Assembly (NCBI GenBank): GCA_965232595.1
Contig: OZ246983.1
Coordinates: forward strand, 3,968,001 to 4,032,000
Length of the DNA stretch: 64,000 bases
Reading direction: 5' to 3'
DNA from: SZUA-309 sp965232595
Lineage (GTDB): Bacteria > Pseudomonadota > Gammaproteobacteria > Pseudomonadales > Azotimanducaceae
Shown: piece by piece, positions 45,002 through 53,925 of the stretch
How positions within the stretch are numbered: position 1 is the first letter of the stretch
Layout: each line of letters starts with the position of its first letter
The notes under the pieces: model-generated
Told to the model about the DNA's origin: nothing
Databases searched by the model: none
Seen by the model: only the letters and a program-made list of their open reading frames with translations
Made by a program: the position numbers and the translations under genes

Positions 45002-45792
45002 CAGAGTCCTCCCTGGACGTTCTGGGCGGCCGGGCCTGCGGTGCTGGCAGGCGCTGCGGCATTGCGCTGGGCGGCGAGCTCGGCGGTCAGCCATTGCTGA
45101 ACGATCGGCTCGCGGACAAAAGATATGGTGAAGAACGCCATGGCATCCCGACAGGCCTGCAGCGCTGCTGCGCGCAGGGTGGGCGGGGTGGTGTTCAGCC
45201 CGTAGTTCTGGGTGTTGGCCTTACCGTAGGCGGTCAGGGCCCAGTCCCCGAGCCGGGTGCCATCGCGGTCGAACAGCTCGAACTGATATCGCAGCCAGAC
45301 CTCGAAGTAATCGGTGCGGGTCTGATAGGGCGTAGAGAACTGCATCTCGGTGATGCGTGGCACGATGGTGCCGGCGACGTTTACCCCAGGCTGGTTCGGG
45401 TCCTCGATCAGCGAGACTTCCTGAAACATGCCGGTGAACAGGTTTCTGAACACCGTCGGCTGCGCATCGCTGATATCAATGGTGAAGATGCCGTCGTCGC
45501 CGAGATCTTCCTTGTGCACGAAATCGAGCAGCTCCTGCGGCAGGTGCACGCCCACGTTCAACGGGATCTTGGGTACCAGAGGCACCGGAAACTCAGCTTC
45601 CTCATCGACCTCCACAGCGGTGGACAGGCAGCCGGAAAGGGTGAGCAGCAGCAACGCGACAACAGGGATCTGCAGCAGGCGGCTGCTGAGCGCACCCTGG
45701 TCGGGTTCATTCGCGCGCACGAGGCCAGCTGTGCCTGGCAGCCTGAGTAAACCTCGATTGTCCGACAGTGTTGTTATTGCGTTATCCCCCAT
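45001..45792 (-). CDS. lipoprotein, unknown function
   Basis: A 263-residue protein from the ATG at 45792. The lipobox is LTLSGC, but it lies about 54 residues in, so an internal GTG at 45720 giving a normal 30-residue signal is an alternative start. The mature domain is beta-rich (VNVAGTIVPRITEMQF, FEVWLRYQFELFDRDGTRLGDW) and ends in an Ala/Gln tail. Starts 10 bp after the second VWA gene. Confidence 0.75.
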   Translation of the reverse strand: MGDNAITTLSDNRGLLRLPGTAGLVRANEPDQGALSSRLLQIPVVALLLLTLSGCLSTAVEVDEEAEFPVPLVPKIPLNVGVHLPQELLDFVHKEDLGDDGIFTIDISDAQPTVFRNLFTGMFQEVSLIEDPNQPGVNVAGTIVPRITEMQFSTPYQTRTDYFEVWLRYQFELFDRDGTRLGDWALTAYGKANTQNYGLNTTPPTLRAAALQACRDAMAFFTISFVREPIVQQWLTAELAAQRNAAAPASTAGPAAQNVQGGL

Positions 45793-45802
45793 ACCTCGAA
45801 GG

Positions 45803-46795
45803 CTACTGGAATTCAGACAGACCCACAAAGGTGCCGTCGTTGCGGTACGCGAGCTCTCGCATCAGCGCCGCAAAGCGGTAGACGCGGGCGTTGGGCCGCT
45901 GCAGGTAAACGGGGAAAGCAACGGCATGGATCCGTACCATCTTCTTGCCGTCCTCGCCGATCCGATTGACCCGATCCACCTGGTCGACCACGGACTCGAT
46001 GGAGTCGCCGGTGAAGTCGTCACCGAAGACGTAGATGCTGATCTGCTTGTTCGGGTCGTAGTAGGTGTTCACCGCAACCTGAATGCCTTCAACCGGGCTC
46101 GAGTTCGAAAACGGGTTCCAGTTCTGCAGCCGCTGGATGATGCCTCGACGCCGGCTGGGCGAGTCCGGGATCCACTCGCCGGCATAACGGGAAAACATGT
46201 AGTCGCCCATGTCGTTCATCACCTGGATGCCTTTTACCTGAGGATAAATGGCCAGGGTTTCCTCGACCTTGGTCAGCACCTGTGACCAGGCGGCATTAAA
46301 CATGGAGCCGGAGGTATCGATGACGAAGATGATGTACTCGCTGTCGACGGCGATGCCGCCGACCAGCTCGGTGCTGCGCTGGAAGTCGGCGCCGAGCAGC
46401 CGCTGCATCTCGTCGGTCAGTGATTGTTTGGCGGCGGCGAGCTCGGTGCTCTCGGACTCCGCTTCCGTCTCCAGCGTCACCGTGGTGTTGTACTTGCCGA
46501 GGATGTCGGTGAGTTCCTTCTCCAGCGCGGCCAGCTCGAGCAGGTTGTCGTCCAGCTGATCGCGGGAATCCGTGACCTGCCGCTTGAGTTCCCGCACCTG
46601 CCCACGAATCTCGAACAACGCGTCTTCCCGATCCTCCACCACCCCTTCCAGGTTCACCTGGGACTGCTCGAGGATGATCGGCTCCACGGTCTTCGTGATC
46701 ATCAGCAGCAGGATGATGGCGCCGAAACCGCAGCAGATCACGTCCAGGAAGGAGACGCTGAACTCTTCGATGCCTCGGCGCTGCTTCTTGCTCAT
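45803..46795 (-). CDS. VWA-domain protein with ExbD-like transmembrane helix (B)
   Basis: A 330-residue protein. The N-terminal helix (about 13-36) carries Asp18 in SFLDVICCGFGAIILLL, resembling the proton-carrying Asp of ExbD/TolR. A coiled coil (about 45-130) leads to a von Willebrand A domain (about 152-325) with MIDAS DTSGSM from Asp160. It is paralogous to the preceding gene and 4 bp from it. Inference: an ExbD-like partner of the proton channel at 49109, with a VWA head in the periplasm. Confidence 0.82.
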   Translation of the reverse strand: MSKKQRRGIEEFSVSFLDVICCGFGAIILLLMITKTVEPIILEQSQVNLEGVVEDREDALFEIRGQVRELKRQVTDSRDQLDDNLLELAALEKELTDILGKYNTTVTLETEAESESTELAAAKQSLTDEMQRLLGADFQRSTELVGGIAVDSEYIIFVIDTSGSMFNAAWSQVLTKVEETLAIYPQVKGIQVMNDMGDYMFSRYAGEWIPDSPSRRRGIIQRLQNWNPFSNSSPVEGIQVAVNTYYDPNKQISIYVFGDDFTGDSIESVVDQVDRVNRIGEDGKKMVRIHAVAFPVYLQRPNARVYRFAALMRELAYRNDGTFVGLSEFQ

Positions 46796-46799
46796 GGTC

Positions 46800-47885
46800 T
46801 TACGGCCAGTCTCTGGAAGGAGAGAGGAAAGAGCCGCCGGAGGTGCGTGCCAGGTTCCAGAAGGCGGCGGCCGCCATGGGGTCGCCCTCCATGGGGAACA
46901 TGATCACGTTGATCGGAACCTGAGCGGGGATTCGACGCAGCGCGTTCTGAAACAGATCCAGGCGGGCGCGGCCGCTGATCGTGGTGCCGCGGGGCGGCCG
47001 GGTGCCCATGGTCGGCAGAGAATCGGTCACCAGGTAGACGTTGTCGGGCGGCGGCTGCAGCTCCGCCATAGCCAGCGCCAGGTTTTCCAGGCTGGTGCCT
47101 TTCTCCGGAATAGTCTCTTTCAGCACTTCCAACGCGTCGTCCAGTTCCCGACCCTCACCCAGTTCGATCCATTCGCCGTGGGTTGGTTCCAGAAAAGCGC
47201 CGGTGGTTTCGTTGAAGCCGTAGATCTGAAAGCTGGCGTCCAGCGGCATCTGCGCCGACAGCCACTCCACCGTGCGAACGGCCCGTTGCCACTTGGGCGC
47301 TTTCAGCTTGCGCTCGTCGGACATGTTGCGCCGTCTGAGCACGTTGACGATGTCGTCGTCGAGCATGCTCGCGGAGGTATCCAGAGCAATCAGAATGTTC
47401 TTGCCGCCAACCTTGAGGCCGGTCAGGTACTGGCGGTCGCCGTCGCCGGTGAACGTGCGGATGCGGTTGCCGTCCCCCTCGGCCTCGATGGCTTTGAGGC
47501 GCTTCAGCTCTTCCTCCCGGGACTCGACGTCGCTCTTCAGCTGCTCGAGGCTCTCGATCCTGGCCAGGGAGATCTCTTCCAGCTCGGCCAGGTCTTCGGT
47601 GCGGTCGTCGAGCTGGGTCTTGGTGCTGTTGAGCTGCTGATCGGAATCCGAGACAGCGCGGAGCAGCGCTTCAAGCTCTTCTTTGAGCTCCACCAGATCC
47701 CGCTCACCGTTCTGTACCTGATAGTCGAGCAGCCGGATCTCCGAGAGCAGGTCCTGGTTGACCACTTCCGCCTGCTCCTGGGTGGCGTGGTTGATGATCA
47801 GGAAGATCAGCACCACAGCGCCAAAGCCGCAGGACATCACGTCGAGGAAAGACAGCGAGAAGACGTTTGTCTGGCGGCGCGCCAC
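46800..47885 (-). CDS. VWA-domain protein with ExbD-like transmembrane helix (A)
   Basis: A 361-residue protein. N-terminal helix with Asp15 in SFLDVMSCGFGAVVLIFLI; a long coiled coil (about 35-130); a VWA domain (about 162-355) with MIDAS-like DTSASM from Asp169 and VYLVTDSLPTMG. Same architecture as its neighbour, but the sequences differ outside the helix. Preceded by the Hsp70-like gene at 3 bp. Confidence 0.82.
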   Translation of the reverse strand: MARRQTNVFSLSFLDVMSCGFGAVVLIFLIINHATQEQAEVVNQDLLSEIRLLDYQVQNGERDLVELKEELEALLRAVSDSDQQLNSTKTQLDDRTEDLAELEEISLARIESLEQLKSDVESREEELKRLKAIEAEGDGNRIRTFTGDGDRQYLTGLKVGGKNILIALDTSASMLDDDIVNVLRRRNMSDERKLKAPKWQRAVRTVEWLSAQMPLDASFQIYGFNETTGAFLEPTHGEWIELGEGRELDDALEVLKETIPEKGTSLENLALAMAELQPPPDNVYLVTDSLPTMGTRPPRGTTISGRARLDLFQNALRRIPAQVPINVIMFPMEGDPMAAAAFWNLARTSGGSFLSPSRDWP

Positions 47886-47888
47886 CGG

Positions 47889-49109
47889 TCAGGACTCCAG
47901 GCGGATCGCCGTGAAGTTGCCCTCAGGCGTGCCGATCACGTCGCCGAGGGTCAGCGGCGCTTCGCTGGTCAGTGGGGCATCGTTCAGCGTCAGGCCTGGT
48001 GCCGGCAGGATGAACAGGGCGTCATCTCGCTCCTCGACTGCCGGCAGGCCGCCGCCGCCGAGCGGCCGGGCGACGTGGCCGCCGAGGAGGTGGGTGGGTA
48101 GCGGTCGAGCGTCGGTGTTGCGGCTGTGGACATCGCCATTGTGCGGCAGCCGGTTGACCAGCCGCAGGTCGGTATCCACGGTTCGAACCAGCGCCATGTG
48201 CTGGTTGCAGCCGTCCGCCACCGCATCGGCGGCCAGCAGGGTGACGTCGAAGCCGGCACGCTTCAGCTGCCCGGTTAATCCCGGCAGCCTGGCTGCCCGG
48301 GCGCTCAGCACCAGCGGCTGGCGTGCGGGCAGGGCGTCGATCAACCGATCGATCCGCTGCGCGGCTTTCTGCTCGAGCTGGCTGCGTGGGACTTCCACCC
48401 GCCGTTGCTGCTCGTTGTGGCTCACCTCGAAAGCAACCTCGCTGCGCACGTGCGCGCCCAGCACCCAGTCGTAAACCTGGTTGTAGAGCTGCTGCTCGGA
48501 GGCGGCGGTGTGCAGCGGATCGAAGCGGGTTTCCTGAACGAACCGATCGGCGATCAGGTTCATCCAGCCGTCCACCAGGTTGGTGAAGCCGCAGTCGCGC
48601 ACCTCGAGCGATCGCTCGTGCCGGACCTCGTCGTTGATACGGAGCTCACTCAGCAGCATGTGCTGCAGGAACACGTCGAGGTAGGTGACCTGCTCGGCAG
48701 TGGCGGAGGTGGCCACCGATGCCACTGCCGCGTTGACGAATCCGCTCACCTCGATGCCGGCCTCGTGGCAGATGCCGAGCAGGACGCCGAGCTGGTCGCC
48801 GTTCAGCGTTCCAGGCACTGCCAGCACGGTGTCGTCCGCTGCTTTCTCAGCCAGCTCTTTCAGGTGCAGATAGACCAGGTCGGCATGGTTGGCCGCCTTG
48901 CGGATCGGCTGCGGCAGCGGATCGCCGTTCATCCGGTTGAAATACTGCTGGTTGGCCTGCTGCGGATGGATGCGGGCCAGCCGCACGGCAGGCTCCCCGA
49001 ACAGCAGCTCGTCGTTGCGCACGATCGCCATGGCCGGTGAGCGATAGCGGACCTCGCTGCCCCTGTGCAGGGTCAGCTCCAGGTCGTTGAGCTCGAGAAT
49101 ACTGGTCAT
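47889..49109 (-). CDS. degenerate Hsp70/actin-like protein
   Basis: A 406-residue cytoplasmic protein. The segment VLAVPGTLNGDQLGVLLGICHEAGIEVSGFVNAAVASVA matches an Hsp70/actin-fold subdomain. The phosphate-1 motif DxGTT is not recognisable at the N-terminus (ILELNDLELTL), so ATP binding may be lost. The C-terminal 60 residues (LFILPAPGLTLNDAPLTSE...GDVIGTPEG) look FHA- or beta-sandwich-like. It overlaps the proton channel stop (TGATG). A cytoplasmic adaptor for the machine is inferred. Confidence 0.7.
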   Translation of the reverse strand: MTSILELNDLELTLHRGSEVRYRSPAMAIVRNDELLFGEPAVRLARIHPQQANQQYFNRMNGDPLPQPIRKAANHADLVYLHLKELAEKAADDTVLAVPGTLNGDQLGVLLGICHEAGIEVSGFVNAAVASVATSATAEQVTYLDVFLQHMLLSELRINDEVRHERSLEVRDCGFTNLVDGWMNLIADRFVQETRFDPLHTAASEQQLYNQVYDWVLGAHVRSEVAFEVSHNEQQRRVEVPRSQLEQKAAQRIDRLIDALPARQPLVLSARAARLPGLTGQLKRAGFDVTLLAADAVADGCNQHMALVRTVDTDLRLVNRLPHNGDVHSRNTDARPLPTHLLGGHVARPLGGGGLPAVEERDDALFILPAPGLTLNDAPLTSEAPLTLGDVIGTPEGNFTAIRLES

Positions 49110-49933
49110 CAGCTGCGAACCTGCAGATGTCTGAGCAGTCGCTGGTCGCAGTAGGTCTGGGTATCCAGCACCAGCCGCTCCTGGATGAGCTGCAGCTGAT
49201 GCATGAGGAACATCAGGACGATGCTGATGACCAGGGCGGTAAAGGTCGAGTTGAAGGCAACGCCGAGGCTGGCGGTGACGCCGGCGATGTCGCCTTCGAC
49301 GGCCTTGTACGCCTGACCCAGAGCTTCACCGATGCCGCGCACCGTGCCGATGAAGCCGATGGACGGAATAGCCCAGGCGATGTAGCGGACCATCGCCAGC
49401 TCGCTGTCCAGACGGTCCGACTCGGACTCGCAGACCGTCTTGATGGCCTCGGAGACGTCCTGCACGTTGCGGGTAGAGGCGAAACGCTGCAGCGCGGACA
49501 TCAGAGCGCGCGGCAACAGGTAGTCCTGCATCTCGACCGGCAGCGCCTGGATGCCGCGGGTGTACTCCCTGGTGTCTTCCGGAAGGATGCTCATCCCGTC
49601 GCTCACCGAGATGATGTCTTCGGAGAGCAGCGCCCGCTCGCGTAGCGCAGACCGGCCTTTGTAGCCCATGATCGCCATGGCCCAGATCATCAGGATGAAG
49701 CAGGTCTCCTGCTCAAAGTCTTTCAGCACCACGTAGAGGCTGCGGTCCTGGACATACTCCTCACCCTGGGCAACCCGCTCGGCCTGGGCGGCCTCGATGG
49801 CTTCCGCGTTCGGTCGGATCACGGTGATGTAGACCAGGTGCACGAGAATGATGGCGGCGATCAGCGCCACGACCTGATAGACCAGCTCGAAGGGGAGCTG
49901 GCTCTTTACGGAGTTGGTAGTAGCGTTGGCCAT
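49109..49933 (-). CDS. MotA/TolQ/ExbB-type proton channel
   Basis: A 274-residue membrane protein. Helices lie at about 18-40, 182-205 and 222-246. The conserved channel region reads AIPSIGFIGTVRGIGEALGQ and SLGVAFNSTFTALVISIVLM, the signature of the TolQ/ExbB family. In the family a pentamer conducts protons around two single-helix partners; here the partners are probably the two VWA proteins. Not next to tolR, exbD or motB. Confidence 0.88.
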   Translation of the reverse strand: MANATTNSVKSQLPFELVYQVVALIAAIILVHLVYITVIRPNAEAIEAAQAERVAQGEEYVQDRSLYVVLKDFEQETCFILMIWAMAIMGYKGRSALRERALLSEDIISVSDGMSILPEDTREYTRGIQALPVEMQDYLLPRALMSALQRFASTRNVQDVSEAIKTVCESESDRLDSELAMVRYIAWAIPSIGFIGTVRGIGEALGQAYKAVEGDIAGVTASLGVAFNSTFTALVISIVLMFLMHQLQLIQERLVLDTQTYCDQRLLRHLQVRS

Positions 49934-49949
49934 GGTTCTCTAGCTGCCC

Positions 49950-50186
49950 TCAGATGTCGACCGGAAAGGAAACGGCAAAGTCCTCTGAGATTTCTTCGGT
50001 AGGAATGAAGACTTCTCCGCTCGGGTTGCCGCTGGGTGCTTCGTCGTCCCCGTCCTCCGTGCCGGCCGTTGGCGTCGGCTCGGCGTCTGCCTCGGCAGCG
50101 AGGCTCTGCGAGGTCAGCGACCACAGCGCCACGCCCGTCAGCAGGGCGCCGATGGTGGTGAGGGTGAGCAAGCGGGTGCTGTTCAT
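49950..50186 (-). CDS. small exported protein of the envelope-machine operon
   Basis: A 78-residue frame with an AGGAAAAGG ribosome site. A signal sequence (about 1-31, ending QSLAA) is followed by a disordered Thr/Glu/Ala/Gly-rich stretch and a C-terminal segment EVFIPTEEISEDFAVSFPVDI. The segment looks constrained and may be a binding peptide. Gap to the channel gene is 16 bp. I do not recognise a family. Confidence 0.65.
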   Translation of the reverse strand: MNSTRLLTLTTIGALLTGVALWSLTSQSLAAEADAEPTPTAGTEDGDDEAPSGNPSGEVFIPTEEISEDFAVSFPVDI

Positions 50187-50238
50187 GGGAAGTACTGCCT
50201 TTTCCTGCCTAGTTTCTATCTCGACGGACAGCTCCGGG

Positions 50239-52329
50239 TCAATTCGGTTCCGCGAACCGGGCAATCCGGAAGCCCAGATCCTGGCGGCCTTCCAGGCCGT
50301 AGTCCCGGAAAGAGATGCGCAGATCGGTGATGGTGCCGTGCATCCAGCTGGAGCCGCGGATGACCCGATACTCGCCGCTGTCAGGGCCGAGCGGATCAAC
50401 CACCGCGTCAGCGCTGGGTATCTCGTAAAAGTCGTTGACCCACTCGGCCACGTTGCCGGACATGTCATACAGGCCCAGCACGTTCGCCTCGTAGGTGCCG
50501 GTAGGCGCGGTGGCGATGTAGTTGTCGTTGTAGCCGAAGATGATGCGGCCAACCAGGTGGGCGGCGGAACGGTCCGCGTAGTTACCGTGCCGGTCGGGCG
50601 GCGGCAGGTTCCCGCCCCAGGGGAATCGGAGCGGCTCATCAACCGCAACCTGGCGCACGCTGAAGGCCCACTCGGCTTCGGTCGGCAGGCGGTAGCCGGT
50701 CGCCTGGGCGTTGATACCCGTGATCTGGCCGCCGGCGGTGAGGTAGAAGCGCGGCAGGTTTTCCTGATCCGACAGCCAGTTGCAGTAGTGAGCGGCTTCC
50801 TGCCAGCTGACGTTGACCACCGGCTGGTCCTCATCGCCGAGGTCCTGGTCCTCGAACTCGCCGGAAACGTGGCCGCTGGCCCAGGCCATGAACTGGCGGT
50901 TGGTGACTTCCTGGGTGCCGATGTAGAAGAAGCGCTGCATCTGCACCTCGCGCAGGGTCTCGTTGGCCCTGCGCCCGGGCTGGCGCCTCGAGGCGCCCAT
51001 GGTGAAGGGCTCGGGCTTCACCAGCACAAGCTCCTGACCCACCCTGGTTTGCACGCGCGGCTTGAGCGCCGCGAGCCGGGCTTCGTCCAGGGTCAGCAGC
51101 CGCACCTTCACTTCCTGGACCAGGCCCGATTTCGGCGTGATGCTGGTTTCGTAGCCCGCGTAGCCATCGAGGCGCACGGCGAGGTCGTGGGCCACGGTGG
51201 GCAGGCTCAGCGTGGTGGATGCGCTGCCGCGGCGTTGCCCGTTGATGAAGATCTCGGCTTCCGGCGGCTCCACGGTCACCTGAACGTCGCCCATCTGTCG
51301 CGACAGGTTGATGGCCAGATCCCGTTCTTCGCCCGAGCCGAGATTGATGGTCCGCTGAGCTGACTGGTAGCCGGACTTGAACACCTGAATGCGGTAGCTG
51401 GCGCCGGAGCGGACCGCCAGCTCGAGCGGGGACTCACCCTGAAAAGTGCCGTTCAGCGTGACCCCGGCGCCGCTCGGTTGGGTGCGCACGTTGATCAGGC
51501 CATCCGCCTGCTGCAGCGTAAAGGTAGGCAAGGTGATCCTCTCTTCCGCGGCGACCAGGATGCGCTGCCGATGCTCCCGGTGCCCAGCCAGCTTCACGCG
51601 GACCTCGTGCTCACCGGCGAGCGCTTCGATGGTGGCCGGCGTGACGGCGCCGGTGGCCTCGTCATCGAGGAAGATCGCTGCTCCCGGGGGCTCGGTGGCC
51701 AGGGTTACCTCGGCCCAGTTCGGGGTCAGGGTGCCGCTCACCGTTTGCGGCTCATGCATGCCCGTGATGTCGACGACCAGCGCCAGGGGCTGGTAGCGCG
51801 GGGCGCTGAAGGTCACCTGACGGGAGCCGGCGGGTACTTCCAGCACCTCGGTTGGGGTGACGCCGCTGATGATCCCGTCAACGGCGACCTCAGCGCCGGC
51901 CGGATCCGCTTCGAAGGTGACCAGTCCCGGGAGCTTGGACAGCTGGAAGTGATGCAGCTGGTTGCGGTCCTCTCCCACGTTCAGCTGGGCGTCCAGGTCG
52001 AAGTAGCCGGGCGCGCTGGCGCTCACCTGGTAGTCACCCTGGCGCAGCAGGTAGATCCCGCCGAGGGTGAGGCTGGGGCCGCCGCTGACGCTGACCGACT
52101 CCACTTCCGGGTCGAAGGTGAGACGCACCGACTTGGCCGTGAACAGAAACCAGACCGCAAGCAGGGTAGGGATGATGATGGCGATGCTGATGAGCTGAGC
52201 GCGGCTGAGCCGGAAGCCACTGTCGCTGACTTCTTCCCGTGGCTGGTAGCCGACCGGACGAATGACCGCGTCGTCAGCCTTCCCGCCAGCGCCGTCCTCG
52301 CGGGCGATCGGATCGTTCTCCTGGGTCAC
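50239..52329 (-). CDS. membrane-anchored PEGA-repeat protein with SUMF1/FGE-like domain
   Basis: A 696-residue protein from a GTG at 52329. A transmembrane helix (about 44-63) follows a cytoplasmic lead. Four PEGA-type beta repeats (about 120-430) each have P.GA.V...G. A SUMF1/formylglycine-generating-like domain (about 440-696) has YIGTQEVTNRQF, YRLPTEAEWAFSV, SGNVAEWVNDFY and IRGSSWM. Some such domains are binding rather than catalytic. Starts one base after the TPR gene stop. Confidence 0.9.
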   Translation of the reverse strand: MTQENDPIAREDGAGGKADDAVIRPVGYQPREEVSDSGFRLSRAQLISIAIIIPTLLAVWFLFTAKSVRLTFDPEVESVSVSGGPSLTLGGIYLLRQGDYQVSASAPGYFDLDAQLNVGEDRNQLHHFQLSKLPGLVTFEADPAGAEVAVDGIISGVTPTEVLEVPAGSRQVTFSAPRYQPLALVVDITGMHEPQTVSGTLTPNWAEVTLATEPPGAAIFLDDEATGAVTPATIEALAGEHEVRVKLAGHREHRQRILVAAEERITLPTFTLQQADGLINVRTQPSGAGVTLNGTFQGESPLELAVRSGASYRIQVFKSGYQSAQRTINLGSGEERDLAINLSRQMGDVQVTVEPPEAEIFINGQRRGSASTTLSLPTVAHDLAVRLDGYAGYETSITPKSGLVQEVKVRLLTLDEARLAALKPRVQTRVGQELVLVKPEPFTMGASRRQPGRRANETLREVQMQRFFYIGTQEVTNRQFMAWASGHVSGEFEDQDLGDEDQPVVNVSWQEAAHYCNWLSDQENLPRFYLTAGGQITGINAQATGYRLPTEAEWAFSVRQVAVDEPLRFPWGGNLPPPDRHGNYADRSAAHLVGRIIFGYNDNYIATAPTGTYEANVLGLYDMSGNVAEWVNDFYEIPSADAVVDPLGPDSGEYRVIRGSSWMHGTITDLRISFRDYGLEGRQDLGFRIARFAEPN

Positions 52330-52330
52330 G

Positions 52331-53866
52331 TCAGAACGTCTCTTCGCAGCGGATATCCACGGGCTGCATGTCCGGTCGCACCAGAATGCTCTCGCGCACG
52401 TCGCGGCAGCCGTCGCGGCTGCCGACGATGGTGTAAGCACCGGGGCGCAGGGTCAGCTGCTTCTCATCGAAGGTACCCAGCCGGCCGACGGTGGACAGCG
52501 TGATCTCCGTGCGGTTGTCGGAGCGAAGGGTGACCGGCACCGGGGTGCCGTAGGTGGCCAGCAGGTCTTCCACCCGAGAGATCTGCGCGGCCAGCTTCGG
52601 ACCTCGCGGCTCCAGATCTTTGGCGTCACCAAGGATGTCGCCAGCCTGACCGTAGAGGCTCTTCGAGGAGAGCTTGTCCGGCGAGGCGATGATGTTGCCG
52701 AGGGTGATGCTGGCCCGTTCCTGAGCCAGGGCGCGGGCCTTGCCGCTCTTCGCGAACTGAATATTGCCGTCCAGTGCCAGCACCTTGTCGTAGTCCTCGA
52801 CCGCCCGACGCCACTCCTCGGCACCCTCGAAGCCTTCCGCGCTGGCTCTCAGGCTCCTGATCGTGGCCAGGTCTTTCCGTTCGGAGACCTGTTCGAGGCC
52901 TCCGAGCGCCACCGGATCACCAGGCTTGATCGCAAGCGCCGAGTTGAATGACTGCCGTGCGGCTTCGAATCGCTCGGCGTCCATGGCCTTGAAGCCGGCG
53001 GACAGGTGCTCACGAAAACGCATGTCGGAAACGCCGCCTCTGGCGACGGCCATCGCCGCGGTGAGCCCGTAGGTTTTTGAGTCCAGGGCCTGGACCTGCT
53101 CGTAGGTCGCCAGCGCGGCCCGGTAGTCGCCGGCGAGCTCGTGGTTCTTCGCTTCCCGCATCAGGTTGATGATTTCTGGCAACAGGTTGGCGCGGGCGAC
53201 GCCGGCCTGAGCCTCGGTGTTCTCCGGGTCGATGGTCAGGGCCTGCTCGAAGTTGGCCAGGGCCAGTGGCTGATCCCGGTCATCCAGGGCCTGCTGGCCG
53301 TTGGCCAGGGCTTCCGTGAGGATGCCCGTGCCGGTTGTGATCAGCACGGCGAGGGTGTCGGAAGCGGCTTTGTAGCTGGCCAGGGAAGCCTCGAACGCTT
53401 CGGCGACAAACTGCTCGTCCCCTTCGGTGGCCAGCGCCTTGGCCTGATCGAGCTCGCTCTGTCCCCACCGGCCGACCTGCATCGTTTCTTCCAGCTGCAT
53501 CTGCAGCTCGACGAATCGGGCAAGCTCCTCCTGAGCCTTCTCCCGGGTCTGCTGCCGGAGCAGCGCCTGGAACGGTGGCAGCGCCTCATCCTCGGCCGCG
53601 CTGGAGCCAGCAGGATCGGTCGCCACCTCGGACTCCGTCGCAGCGGGCGGCGTTGTGCTGTGCGTGGTCACCACCGGCGGCTCGATGAAATCCGGCACCA
53701 CGAAGAAGACCAGTGCCAGCAGCGTCACCACCAGCAGCCCGGCACCGATCTGCAGCCACGGCAGTGGCCGCTTCGGCGCCCGGGTGGGGCTGTCATCGCT
53801 GGGTGCTTCTACATGACTCAGCGGAACCGACTTCGGTCGGATCGGGCTGAAATCTTCGTCGCTCAT
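52331..53866 (-). CDS. membrane-anchored TPR-type protein
   Basis: A 511-residue protein. A cytoplasmic Pro-rich lead, a helix at about 37-58, a Thr/Ser-rich linker (65-90), then a TPR solenoid (about 105-420), with ALANFEQALTIDPENTEAQAG as the clearest repeat. A beta-rich PEGA-like end follows (about 440-511, KQLTLRPGAYTIVGSRDGCRDV). Its TPR part would sit in the periplasm and scaffold the complex. Confidence 0.82.
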   Translation of the reverse strand: MSDEDFSPIRPKSVPLSHVEAPSDDSPTRAPKRPLPWLQIGAGLLVVTLLALVFFVVPDFIEPPVVTTHSTTPPAATESEVATDPAGSSAAEDEALPPFQALLRQQTREKAQEELARFVELQMQLEETMQVGRWGQSELDQAKALATEGDEQFVAEAFEASLASYKAASDTLAVLITTGTGILTEALANGQQALDDRDQPLALANFEQALTIDPENTEAQAGVARANLLPEIINLMREAKNHELAGDYRAALATYEQVQALDSKTYGLTAAMAVARGGVSDMRFREHLSAGFKAMDAERFEAARQSFNSALAIKPGDPVALGGLEQVSERKDLATIRSLRASAEGFEGAEEWRRAVEDYDKVLALDGNIQFAKSGKARALAQERASITLGNIIASPDKLSSKSLYGQAGDILGDAKDLEPRGPKLAAQISRVEDLLATYGTPVPVTLRSDNRTEITLSTVGRLGTFDEKQLTLRPGAYTIVGSRDGCRDVRESILVRPDMQPVDIRCEETF

Positions 53867-53925
53867 CTAAGGAAGCCGGTTTTGTCTCTCGGGCCGTTCT
53901 TTCGAGCTCAGGGGCTGCGCAGAGC

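Noticed and set aside
46572..48101. 509-codon plus-strand frame across the VWA genes
   Set aside because: Antisense shadow; the minus-strand VWA proteins carry MIDAS motifs and tight gene spacing.
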